DNA of 14,621 nt from Rodentolepis nana (GCA_900617975.1 UZAE01001197.1:1-14621); one strand, 5' to 3'; shown: positions 1 to 8,873, counted from the stretch's first letter. Notes: generated from the letters alone by a model not told the origin. Program-made: numbers and translations.

Positions 1-274
1 AAGCAAATTTGCAAAATAAAATCATTATGGGTAAATAGATGGAAATTCTTGAATTGTGAACAGCGAAAACATCAGGGGGGACTTATTTCATGAAAATTGA
101 CTTTTTATTAATTTTATTTATTTGCATGTGATTGTAGATAATAATCAAAGGAAGATATTTTAAATAACTATTTGCATTTTTATCAGATTGGCCTCCTTAT
201 AATTACTCACCAAGCAGTTATAGTAATTATGATCAAAGAAAGAGGATGTGGCACAAGTTCACAAGTCTGATCAT

Positions 275-280
275 TTTATT
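275..280 (-). terminator. candidate poly(A) signal (AATAAA) for the minus-strand gene
   Basis: TTTATT on the plus strand reads AATAAA on the minus strand, about 245 nt past the TGA at 525-527. It is the first canonical hexamer I see after that stop. Such hexamers are common by chance in AT-rich DNA, so this is only consistent with, not proof of, a transcript end. Confidence 0.3.
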
Positions 281-470
281 CTATCATCATTTACTGGGAT
301 AATAAAGATGGACCTTCATTTTTTAAAGTCAACTTAATTAAAACGATGATGAGAATGATATAGCCAATTAGGACATTGATCTGTTATATTACAAGCACTA
401 TAAGTTAGCAAGGGAGATAACAAAGCAACAGTCCACTATCAGAGGTGATGAAGGAACCCTAAAAGAAATA

Positions 471-482
471 GGGGGGGGGGGG
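471..482. repeat. poly-G run (G12)
   Basis: Twelve consecutive G bases in otherwise AT-rich sequence, in the probable 3' UTR of the minus-strand gene. The length may be a sequencing or assembly estimate. Confidence 0.9.
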
Positions 483-524
483 AGTGATTAATCTAATCTT
501 AATTTTCACTCGAGTTAGTCAATT

Positions 525-1140
525 TCATTGAAGCATATAAAGACTTTTTTTGGTCTCCTTTCCTGGATAGGCGACAATACTCAAACCATCCATAGTCCAT
601 CCCAATTTCCTGTCTCGTCGTTGTCTGCTAAGGCGTTGAAAATGTTGGTAGTGAGGTCCTTGTCTGCTGGGAACCTCCACAATCCTGTGCTTCTTTGAAT
701 CGAAAACAAAAACTCGGCCATCATCTACATAATCCGGTTCACTGTTTTGATTGACTCTAATAATTTTAACTCTAGAAGTATCGCCAATAGAGGAGTCTGA
801 AGAGGAAGATGAGGTGCTACGGTGAATAGTGCTGCTGATACTGCTGTCAGTGGTACTACTTGATAAACTAGAACTAATTGAAGAGTCTGTGCTGCAAGCA
901 CGGTATCGATATGTACCCGAGGGAGCTTGAATCATCTCGGGTTCGTAGTAGACTGGCCGAGGGGACTGTTGCCCACTACGAGATCTTCTTCCTCTTACCA
1001 AGGAGTGTGAACGAGAACGCTGGTAGTGGCGAGCAGATTTGCCTTTCATGACTTCGCTATCGATGAATATGGTTTGTACGTCCCGGCGTATGCTCGAACC
1101 CTGTCGCCTAATTCTGCCATCGTGCGGCGAGGAAATAGAT
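525..1140 (-). CDS. probable terminal exon of a Ser-rich, Arg/Ser-rich basic protein
   Basis: From the ATG at 1049 the frame gives 174 residues, but it stays open and protein-like for 30 more codons upstream, including RRDVQTIFIDSEV just before that Met. A good acceptor (pyrimidine-rich ...CCTTTTCCTAG) places the exon start at 1140, giving 204 residues plus stop; the first base completes a split codon. Numbered from the internal Met, residues 11-25 are Arg/Ser-rich (RSRSHS, RRSRS), 53-88 are a Ser/Thr/Asp tract with repeated DSSIS-type blocks, and the rest is mixed with a basic patch (SRQRRDRK) and a YMLQ end. No catalytic domain is recognised. The RS content recalls splicing-factor linkers, but no RRM or other RNA-binding domain is visible, so function is unknown. 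The exon is richer in G+C than its flanks, supporting coding. It could alternatively be a single-exon gene starting at 1049. Confidence 0.6.
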
Positions 1141-2250
1141 CTAGGAAAAGGACGATGAAGATTTAGATGCCGATCATCTGCTTTCTAGATTGTCAAATAA
1201 GCATTATATCATACAACAAATATTTCTGAAGTGCTAAAGTGCTCTGGATCGTACTAGTAGGTTGTATTATTCGTAAAATTCTAGAGATATAAAAATTGTA
1301 GCCATCGCTCCAAGATTTCAGTGCCCACTCATACCAACAACAAATACTTAATTAGTTAAACTAGGTAATATTAAGTTGGCAGATCTAAAGGTACAGATTT
1401 GCACAAAAGACAATTTGTAAAGACCAGGGCAGTCAATGTCATTAAGAATAAAACTGTAAGATAGCGTCCAAATATTGAATGTAGGAGAAATAAGATTGCT
1501 CTGGTACTCTCGATACTACCATCTTGAATGGGTGAAGTAGGATTTAACGACACTCACTCCCCCCCTCACTATTTGCTTGTGATGCTCCAACCCATTTCAC
1601 ACTCTTCCCATTTTCAACTGTTATGAATTAGACCTTTTATGTGATTACAACAATTTTGTTATTTTATAATAGCCGTGCTAATCTAGTTATGAAGTATATT
1701 GCCGGCCTTTCGACTACGCATTAGCACTTAATGGACTAATCATGCAACTGGGATCAGATAAAGATTTCGAATCACCTTGTTTAAGATTGTTTTCAACCGC
1801 AATTTGATGTATAAAGTTTTGACATCTATTTTCCTTTCGTTTTTTTACATTGGAAGGTAAATAAATTCACGGTTTTTTGAGCGCTTATCAATTGTGGTTA
1901 TGAACTATTATGAACGATGTTTTATTCAAATGATTTACTAATATTACAGTAAAAGGAAAAGGTGTAAGCCTGCTCGATTGTAAACAGGTTCCACCATAAA
2001 TTAGAACCACTTTTCTTGTCAAATTTATCCTAATTGAAGTTTTCCAAAATTGTCGAGAAAAAAAGGCTTGAACAAGGCTGAAACGAGGAATCTCATAAGC
2101 GCTCGAACATTAGGAAACGTATGGACGTTCTACTGATCCCATAGGGGAGCAAATGAGGTAGCTTAACCCATTTTAGAGCCATTTCAAACGTGAGGATATT
2201 ATCACAGAGAGTTTTAAGCTTTAGTCAAGGCCTATTTGCGTATCATCCCG
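1141..2250. other. gene-free stretch, probable intron on the minus strand
   Basis: About 1.1 kb lying between the two minus-strand coding candidates. Its minus-strand left edge carries the CCTTTTCCTAG acceptor. No convincing exon is seen inside. A 60-codon frame at 1371-1553 (minus) lacks an ATG and is directly preceded by a stop. A C run with interruption (1556-1566) is present. It may be an intron or plain intergenic DNA. Confidence 0.35.
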
Positions 2251-2601
2251 TCACGAAATCTCTCGAAATGCAGTTTGAAGAACAAAGGGATTCAAATTGC
2301 AGATTGGGTCATATTCGAAACTTCGTTCAAACAAATGTATTCTTTCTATTAATTTCGATACTGAAATTTGTGTACCCCATCTTAAATTTACTTCCTTGTT
2401 ACTATCAATGAATAGGTCATACCCATCAGCCGATGTAGACATAACGAAAATTTCGTAGTTACCGAATGTTTTTTTATGCTGTAAAACGCCTGGCAAATCA
2501 ACTTCTAGCAAAGTTTCTAACAAATCATTCAACAGAGGTTGGAATTTCTCAAAAGAAATTGAATTTTCCGAGGTAAACCTATTCGGAAAGCTTGTCTCCA
2601 T
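2251..2601 (-). CDS. hypothetical protein / first exon, 116 codons before stop
   Basis: ATG at 2601 in a favourable context (A at -3, G at +4) opens 116 residues with balanced composition unlike random AT-rich translation. Residues about 17-34 (FEKFQPLLNDLLETLLEV) form a likely amphipathic helix, 49-67 (YEIFVMSTSADGYDLFI) look like a beta hairpin, and about 80-92 (SVSKLIERIHLFE) a second helix. No signal peptide or membrane span is visible and I do not recognise the family. The frame ends at TGA 2253-2251, but a GTGACG donor-like site overlaps the end, and splicing there after two bases of a codon would match the phase of the exon starting at 1140. That would give a 320-residue protein. The donor is weak, so a stand-alone small protein is also possible. 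It sits head to head with the plus-strand exon at 2980. Confidence 0.45.
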   Translation of the reverse strand: METSFPNRFTSENSISFEKFQPLLNDLLETLLEVDLPGVLQHKKTFGNYEIFVMSTSADGYDLFIDSNKEVNLRWGTQISVSKLIERIHLFERSFEYDPICNLNPFVLQTAFREIS

Positions 2602-2979
2602 TTTACCTGCATATATATTTAATCTATCTCACAAAACCCGACGACATTAATGTTGGGAAATTGTAAATAATTGTTCGTACATTTACACTTGTTCATTAAC
2701 TTAAAATATTGTGCTGAAATATAAACCAAGTGTAAAAATTCTGTCAATGAGCTCTTTTAGACACGCATAATAGAGTGATGGTAGATTTTGTTAAGAATCA
2801 AGCCTTATCTATTTGTTTAAAGAGAATTTGTTGGAGATTTCGATGAGAGTGGATTGAGTCCTCTAGCCTATTGACATGGGCACTGATCTCCCTCCCTCTC
2901 TCTCTCTATGATTCCTCTTCTGATTTGAAAAGTGACCAATATATTGTTTGGCTTTATCATTAAATTAATTGTGATAGTG
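2602..2979. promoter_or_regulatory. possible bidirectional promoter between divergent genes
   Basis: A 378-bp stretch separates the minus-strand ATG at 2601 from the plus-strand ATG at 2980. It contains a CT-rich tract at about 2888-2908, a CCAAT pentamer at 2936-2940 and an AT-alternating run near 2611-2618. No TATA box at a diagnostic distance can be assigned. The promoter role is inferred only from the divergent arrangement of the two coding candidates. Confidence 0.3.
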
Positions 2980-3344
2980 ATGGGAAACACATCGGCTTCT
3001 AGGTGAGTGTAGATTGTGAGTAGGAAGAAGTATATGGATAGAATTATTATTCCAATAATTTCGCTAATTTAGAGTTAACAATGGACATTATATTTTTCGT
3101 AGTGCATATTACTTAACAGCCTTTCAGCGACCTCCATTTAGGCTTGAACAGTATGCTGTTCGATTGCCTCTGCAACTGGAGCGAACAAAATGTGCGAGAT
3201 TCGAAAATGGAAGTAAATGCATACCCTCAATTAGAAAAAAATCTAATTATAAAAGAGCAGTGGTGTAAATTGAAAGGCTTTTTAAGAAGAAGAAAAATTG
3301 CCATTTATTTCAAAATTTTCCATTTGCCAGTCATAATCTCCTGA
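2980..3344 (+). CDS. candidate two-exon small gene with Met-Gly-Asn (myristoylation-type) start
   Basis: Exon 1 is 2980-3002: ATG (G at -3, G at +4) encoding MGNTSAS plus AG of a split codon, then a strong donor AG|GTGAGT. A 125-bp intron (3003-3127) has a branch-point-like CTTAAC and a TTTCAG acceptor. Exon 2 from 3128 stays in frame (Ser, then DLHLGLNSMLFDCLCNW...) to TGA at 3342-3344, giving 79 residues. An AATAAA follows at 3579. Gly at position 2 after Met fits N-myristoylation, as in PKA catalytic subunit, calcineurin B or MIC19, but seven residues cannot choose among families. The tail contains FLRRRK, which could act with a lipid anchor. Caveats: exon 2 has a donor-like GAA|GTAAAT at 3213, so the true exon may end at 3212 and the gene may continue elsewhere; an alternative acceptor at 3141 opens another frame, ending at a TAA near 3270. 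Confidence 0.35.
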
Positions 3345-3578
3345 TTTATAACAGTTGACGATTCATGTTTAAATGATTTGGAAGTAAGATTTCGGAGATA
3401 TTGACCACAAAATGGCTCATGATTGTTTATTGAAGAAGTTTTATTAATGATTTCAGCATGCTAAATTATCATGCGAGAAATGAATGTCTTGTTAGTATAT
3501 TTTTTGTCTAGTTTTCATTGTACTTAGGGTTGTGTATTGTCTCATGATGAATTTATTGTGGAACAATTTGAAAACAAT

Positions 3579-3584
3579 AATAAA
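3579..3584 (+). terminator. candidate poly(A) signal (AATAAA)
   Basis: AATAAA lies about 235 nt after the TGA at 3342-3344 and is the first canonical hexamer after it. It is compatible with a compact two-exon transcript, but such hexamers are frequent in this AT-rich DNA. Confidence 0.25.
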
Positions 3585-4437
3585 GAAATCGGTTAAATTT
3601 GCTAAAAATACAAGTTTAAGTAAAATTGGCAAATTTTCAAAAACGAATATTTAATGATACTATTTAAACAAACAATGCGACTAATCTATAAAATACTCTC
3701 AGGAAACACAGTCTAAAAGTTGAAAGGACTTTTCGACAGATATGATTTTTGAGGTTGAATACTGAACGTAATAAAACTAAAGTAAGACAACAAAACAAAC
3801 AGTTTTAAAGGCAAGAAATTTACCCATCTAATGGAAGGTATTGTGTATTCAATTATAAATGTGGCTGGATGCCACCAAGATCTGAATATCGCAGATCACG
3901 AGGAAGAAAATCATGAAAATTGAACCTAAGCATTTGGGTACTAATGAGAGTATTTTTTAGAATAAGCAAATACAGTTACTCCAATTAATTCGTCTCGACT
4001 CCAGTTTCTATTGCAAATATTTTGCTTTATACTTTACTGAAAATAAAATTTTTTATTCATTTTCATTTCAAAGAGGGAAAGTACTAGACATTTGCTATTG
4101 AAATTTATCGATTTTTAATCTGTGATATAAATCCAATTAGCGTTGTTTTTTAAAGTGAATAAATACAATTGTGTGGAAATGCGTATTATTCAAGATATAA
4201 AGTACATATGGGTTGATTACATATGATTGGCAATGACAATAGACTTGTTATTTTCGTTATCTTACAATATAAGGTCATAAATTATAAAATAAGGTGAAAT
4301 TTTTGCCACCTTATACTCTATATAAATATTTGCAACAACAACTTAAAGTACTTTGAACTATGGTTGCAAAAGAAGGAAATAAATAAAGAGAAAATAATCT
4401 AAAATGAGGTCAATGCGTTCATATCAATGCCGCAAAA

Positions 4438-4496
4438 CAATGTCAGATGTACAAATTGTCTTATTAAAGTGATATCACATTCATTCTCTGACATTG
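4438..4496. repeat. perfect 10-bp inverted repeat around a 10-bp palindrome
   Basis: CAATGTCAGA at 4438-4447 is the exact reverse complement of TCTGACATTG at 4487-4496. The 39-nt centre contains the perfect palindrome GTGATATCAC at 4469-4478. The arms could form a short hairpin in DNA or RNA. It is too short for a typical miRNA precursor and no flanking duplication identifies it as a transposon end. Confidence 0.6.
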
Positions 4497-5971
4497 ATGT
4501 TTAATATTATTATCATTGATTTTTAAATATATTACAAAATTGGGAAAAAATAAAATATCTCATTTTCTAGACTCAAGTAGATCACCACGGATAATAATTA
4601 GCGATAACACATTTTTAATAATTTTCCAATATTTTCAGAGTATTAAATTTTCTGACTTTTATGCGTGTTAAGATACCGAAATCCAAGAATAAGTTTTATA
4701 TATTAAATTAGTAAAATTACCGAATCCAACATCAAAATATGTGTGTCAAAAATAAATATCATGAAAAGTCAATATTTTATAAATTAATATCTCCAATAGT
4801 CAAACTCCAAAATCAACCAGGGAATCAATTTTTATCCAAATTTATATGTGAATATATTTTCCCTATATAATCCTACTGCTTAGCTATGAAAGTATATGCT
4901 TTAATTATATTAGTGTTTAGAATGACATAAACAGGTAAAATCTTAAAGTTGACAGAATTTAACTCACGGTGACATATTCAGGTGATCCCTATTCACGATA
5001 CGATTCTGGTCAACTGAGTTTTGAACTCGTCTACATCAATGTAATTCATCAAGCCTATGTTATATCAGAATCACACACGCTACTAATTTGATTAAGCGCA
5101 CCACTAAAATTCATCATTAAAGATTTGCGAAGCAAACAAGACTTTTTCCTAAAAAATTTTATTATTCTTCAATAGTTTAATCCCTTTAGTTCTTGATCTT
5201 AGACATATTATTAATTTGTAAATGAAAAAAAATTGATTGAAATTTTCAAAAGTTAGTGAACTAACAGTGAATAATGATTAGCAAAGTGGAATGAAAATCT
5301 TTGTAAAGCATTATCTAAATTGGCATTTGGGTGGACATGTGCCCAAGGTAATTTTTTTCCACTCCAATCCCAGTATCCAACAACACAGATTCTCTTTTTG
5401 AGTAAAATATTGCATTGGCTTGTTTAAATAGAAATCGCAAAATTGAGTGTTTAATCATTCACATATTTTGCCTATTGCAACTCCTTTGGTCTACTAAAGT
5501 CTCTCTTCTCTGAAATAGTCTTCCTTGGCATATATTTAAAGGTGACGCGGTCAAAACTGCTGTAATGGTCGTTTTAGTAGGGATATGGGGGGAATTTTTG
5601 CAAATTTTATATTCTTAAGAATTTTTTAAGTCAGGTTTTACTTGACAGATTTTGAAAAATAAGCGTTCAAGCATAGTGACTCCGTTCGAATCTTGCTATT
5701 ACTAATGGATTGGATTGTGATTATAGTCTTTTTGTAAGACGTATTTCAGAATTTGATTGAAATTTGTCTGAGGCTACATGCATCACGTCAACCCTATGGT
5801 TTTCTTGAATGGACCGATGAAATTTGTACTTTTCAACATCGGGCAGGTACGCAAGACTAAAAATGCAATGAAATTCATTATTGGCTTAACATTATTCAAT
5901 GACAAAATCTCTCTTATAAATTTAAGATAATAAATTGTGGGACAGGTCATCGCATGCCTGCACTCCAAGAT

Positions 5972-6039
5972 TGGGAGGTGCGACCGTACAAACAGTGACC
6001 AATCCTGGGAGGTGCGACCGTACAAACAGTGACCAATCA
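5972..6039. repeat. tandem duplication, 34-bp unit x2
   Basis: The unit beginning TGGGAGGTGCGACCG occurs at 5972-6005 and again at 6006-6039, identical except at the last base. Its GTGACCAATC core is shared with the neighbouring 43-bp duplication, so the two duplications overlap. Confidence 0.9.
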
Positions 6040-6114
6040 TTAACCTCTGTTTACCCTAATCCCCCATCCTGGTGACCAATCATTAACCTCTGTTTAACCT
6101 AATCCCCCATCCTG
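6029..6114. repeat. tandem duplication, 43-bp unit x2
   Basis: The unit beginning GTGACCAATCATTAACC occurs at 6029-6071 and 6072-6114 with one mismatch (TTTACCCT versus TTTAACCT). It overlaps the end of the 34-bp duplication, so GTGACCAATC occurs three times, at 5995, 6029 and 6072. Confidence 0.9.
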
Positions 6115-6309
6115 ATCATAATTTAGCTTCCTGCGTGAACACTTTATCCGCAATATACATCCTAAATAATCGTGATCCGTGCTACACATCTGTTTCCCTT
6201 ATAGCTGGGCTATAGCTTAGCTGGTTCTGGGAGTCTAGCTAGATGTTTGAGAATCTGCCATAGAGATTTCTGAGTCGGTCAGGCTTTACTAAGGTAGCAA
6301 TCCGCTACA

Positions 6310-8555
6310 GAATATAATATAATACATTGTAATTTCTATTCCCAAGATTTTATTTAATATATACTACAAACGAATTTTCTCAGACTAATTCCTGTCAGCT
6401 AGAAAATTATTTGCCTGAATTTTTTGCTTTTTCAGTAAGATCAAAAGTTGTAATAAAACGCAATCAATTTCAATATTAATTTAAGGTTCAATGGCACATA
6501 ATGAAGTTAGCGCATCATATTTAATGTCGTTATGTGGATGAGAGCTAACTCCCTGTGTGTAACGCTATTTGGCAGATGAAAGGCGTCACCGATGAAAGTC
6601 ACTCACACCTGTACGCCTAATCGATGCCAATTTACAACCAATAAGTAAATAGGCTTTTCATTTCATCCTAAGACGTTGAAGGCTATGAAAGCGGAGATGA
6701 ACTTTGGAAATAAAATAATCCTTTTGGGCCCTTTCATGCAACAAATTTTAAGGAATAGGGTATTAGTTGATACAGGCACTAAATTTATTATTAAAATAGT
6801 GTCATTTCGAGAAAAGCACTGACCTTTGCCACTCTTTTCGTATAACATGGGGATGAACTTATTAATTTCTAAATGTCACAGCTCATATCACATTGGGTTT
6901 TCACTAGGGATTATCTAATATGTACATTCATAAAGCTTAGCCAATACTGAAGATGCGAATTGTGCATATGGAAGGAAAATGCCTTTATAATGGGTAAATT
7001 CTGACAGAAGTATCGATTTTTTCCCAGTATCTAATTAAGAACCCATTAACGGTCACAAGAAATAAGAATGCAATTAAAGGCCAGATTAAAAGTTGGCAAG
7101 ATTACAGAAAGTTCACCAAAACATGACAGTCCTTATGAATTTTGACGGGTGTTTATCGTTGAAACTGAGAGTAGCTAACCGTGTCTAGACTCATTGCGAA
7201 GACATGTGGTGCGAATTATTGAGTTAGTCAAGAGTAAAGGGAATTAATTGAGGCGTTTTGCAAAATCAATACAAGCGGATTTGCCACAAAATGACAGTTC
7301 TTTATAACTTAAAGTAGAATATTCCGAGGTGATTGATTTGTGCAGAGATACAAGCCGCATATAGTTTTCCTCAATTGATCATGCAATCAATATTAACATC
7401 CCACTGAAAGACTCAAAAAATATAGTACTGGTTTGCTATAGGATAACTGGTTGGTGCTTTGAAAAGTTAATACGGTTATCTACATATGCAATCATGATTT
7501 TATTGGACACGTCAAGAATAACAAAATAAAATGAGATACAAACATGGATTAAAGTCTTATTTCCACCAACAAATTAAAATCTTTAGAGTTTGCAAATATC
7601 TCTCTCTTACAGGCGTGATAGTATTTAAAAATTGTCAAAATAATTGCATAGATAATTTTTTGAAAGCTAAAGTAAAATTTAAAAAATGGGGTACAGTAAT
7701 TAATTGATGTTTTATTCAGCTGTGTATTTTTAAGATAACATTTTTATTTAATTGTATTACTAAATAAGCCTTTTGGAAATATGAAACCCCTCTAACTGAA
7801 TATCATTGAAAATAATGCAAAAAAGGAGCGAAAAGTGTACATTTGATTATCGTATGCGCGGCAATAGACGTTGACCACTTTAATACTAACTTGGTGACCA
7901 TGGAAGCTGATCACTACATCAGAGCAGCATCAAAACAATCACACATAAGAAATAGCTTTTCCCACGGGTGCAATAAAGCTAATTCCACATATATTCTTAC
8001 TATTGACGCCATCTATGAAAATAAGAAATAGAAATATTATATCTTGTCTTAAAGCGACAAACCATGAAGGTCGCTTTTTGTGTCAAAAGCAAACGAAATG
8101 ATATCAAGACGTCTTTAGATAGTTAATAACAGAACAAAACAGATGCAATCTTTCTCTTTGAAGAAAAATTAAAAAGATAAGGAAATGACAAATGGGAAAC
8201 GCATGACTTCTACTAAGGCAATATCTTTGAGACATATTTATATTATGTTTTGATAATTCAAAAGCTTTCAATACTTTTATTAATTAAGAATAAATCTGCT
8301 GCAATTTTTCGTAAAAACGGAAATAAAAAGTAAGTTTGATGGCTTTCATTTTCAATTTTGGAGGAAAGTATTCTCGTTAAAATAAGTCAAACAAATAATC
8401 CACACCTTGATTATATCAAAAATTTCACATGACCATTTTTGAAATTTTGCTAAAATGTGTGACAAATTAGATTAATTATTCATTAAAAATGCTTGAACGG
8501 CATAGAGCAATTTATGTAAGAGTTATCTGTTATGTCAAGCTCTTCAAGCTATATT
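6310..8555. other. gene-free stretch
   Basis: About 2.2 kb without a supportable gene. Short plus-strand frames exist at about 6647-6822 and 7843-8031, but neither has an adequate start, splice signals or a recognisable domain strong enough to call. The remainder is AT-rich with frequent stops. Confidence 0.45.
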
Positions 8556-8570
8556 TATAATTTAAATTAG
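8556..8570. repeat. target-site duplication, left copy (retroposon copy 1)
   Basis: TATAATTTAAATTAG is repeated exactly at 8859-8873, immediately flanking retroposon copy 1. A perfect 15-bp direct repeat around an A-rich-tailed element is the hallmark of target-primed reverse transcription. Confidence 0.85.
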
Positions 8571-8858
8571 GGGTGTGCGATAGACTTATCTCCACGTGGT
8601 GCACCCTGGGCAACGTATACTCATACGGCCAAAACGTCTTTAAACCGGCAGTTGGCTTCTGACTTCAAACTACCATCACCCCACTGTATGTCATATTCGA
8701 CATCTTACACAGTACTCACCTAACCTTTTTCCTACCTTTTCTAACTTCGTCTTTGAAACTCTTCTGTTCCTCCACCCCCCTCTCGACTTTTTTCACTTTG
8801 ATGTTTCTTCCCCTTTGTGAAGCCTGAAGTCATCAAAACGCCATTTGATATAAATAAA
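8571..8858 (+). mobile_element. SINE-like retroposon, copy 1 (full length)
   Basis: A 288-bp element opening GGGTGTGCGATAGACTTA, with head palindromes CCACGTGG (8592-8599) and GGTGCACC (8598-8605), a central pyrimidine-rich body and a 3' end ATTTGATATAAATAAA. It is flanked by a perfect 15-bp target-site duplication. The first 57 or so bases match copy 2 with one difference. Relative to copy 2 it lacks about 24 bp near the 3' end, between GAAGTCA and CAAAACG. It carries one copy of the internal unit starting CTGTATGTCAT. It has no ORF, so it would depend on a partner LINE for movement. No A or B box typical of tRNA-derived SINEs is apparent, so the promoter type is unknown. Confidence 0.85.
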
Positions 8859-8873
8859 TATAATTTAAATTAG
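8859..8873. repeat. target-site duplication, right copy (retroposon copy 1)
   Basis: TATAATTTAAATTAG, identical to 8556-8570, directly after the AAATAAA tail of copy 1. Confidence 0.85.

Larger units (their letters stand above)
1..524. other. downstream flank / probable 3' UTR of the minus-strand exon
   Basis: No coding stretch is supportable here. If the minus-strand exon ending at 525 is real, this is its 3' untranslated region and downstream flank. It contains a run of twelve G at 471-482 (C run in the transcript) and one AATAAA on the minus strand. The rest is AT-rich sequence without recognisable structure. Confidence 0.4.
3345..5935. other. gene-free AT-rich stretch
   Basis: About 2.6 kb in which I see no supportable exon on either strand: frames are broken by frequent stops and the composition is uniformly AT-rich. 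The only structures noted are the AATAAA at 3579 and the inverted repeat at 4438-4496. It may be intronic if the plus-strand gene continues, or intergenic. Confidence 0.5.
5936..6309. repeat. G+C-richer patch with LTR-like TG...CA boundaries (weak)
   Basis: This block stands out from the surrounding AT-rich DNA. It begins TGTGGGACAGG and can be read to end at CCGCTACA, the TG...CA form of an LTR, at about 374 bp, a plausible solo-LTR size. Against this, the five bases on each side (TAAAT and GAATA) do not match as a target duplication, and no primer-binding site or polypurine tract is adjacent. It could equally be another interspersed repeat. It contains the tandem duplications at 5972-6114. 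Confidence 0.2.

Noticed and set aside
1371..1553. 60-codon minus-strand frame with a hydrophobic segment
   Set aside because: It has no ATG (begins GTG directly after an in-frame TGA) and no acceptor at its start. Another frame of the same stretch (MVVSRVPEQSYFSYIQYL) is equally plausible, so no gene is called.
2190..2411. 73-codon plus-strand frame
   Set aside because: It starts at GTG, overlaps the better-supported minus-strand ORF at 2251-2601, and its translation looks like an antisense shadow.
5783..6040. 85-codon minus-strand ATG frame, with a faint resemblance of VKPIMNF to a reverse-transcriptase thumb motif
   Set aside because: Its first part is a translation of the tandem duplications at 5972-6039, and the resemblance is only a few residues. 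No neighbouring RT motif is found.
6213..6224. TAGCTTAGCTGG, a perfect match to the tRNA A-box consensus
   Set aside because: No cloverleaf can be built: the D-stem and acceptor do not pair and there is only a degenerate B-box-like GTTTGAGAATC downstream. At most it is a tRNA-derived relic.
6663..6848. 61-codon minus-strand frame
   Set aside because: Antisense to the DTG-containing frame, with no domain or splice support.
7843..8031. 62-codon plus-strand frame with fairly balanced composition
   Set aside because: It begins at TTG, lacks convincing splice borders, and the minus strand also has a short ATG frame after an acceptor-like TTTTCATAG. Coding evidence is undecided, so it is not called.
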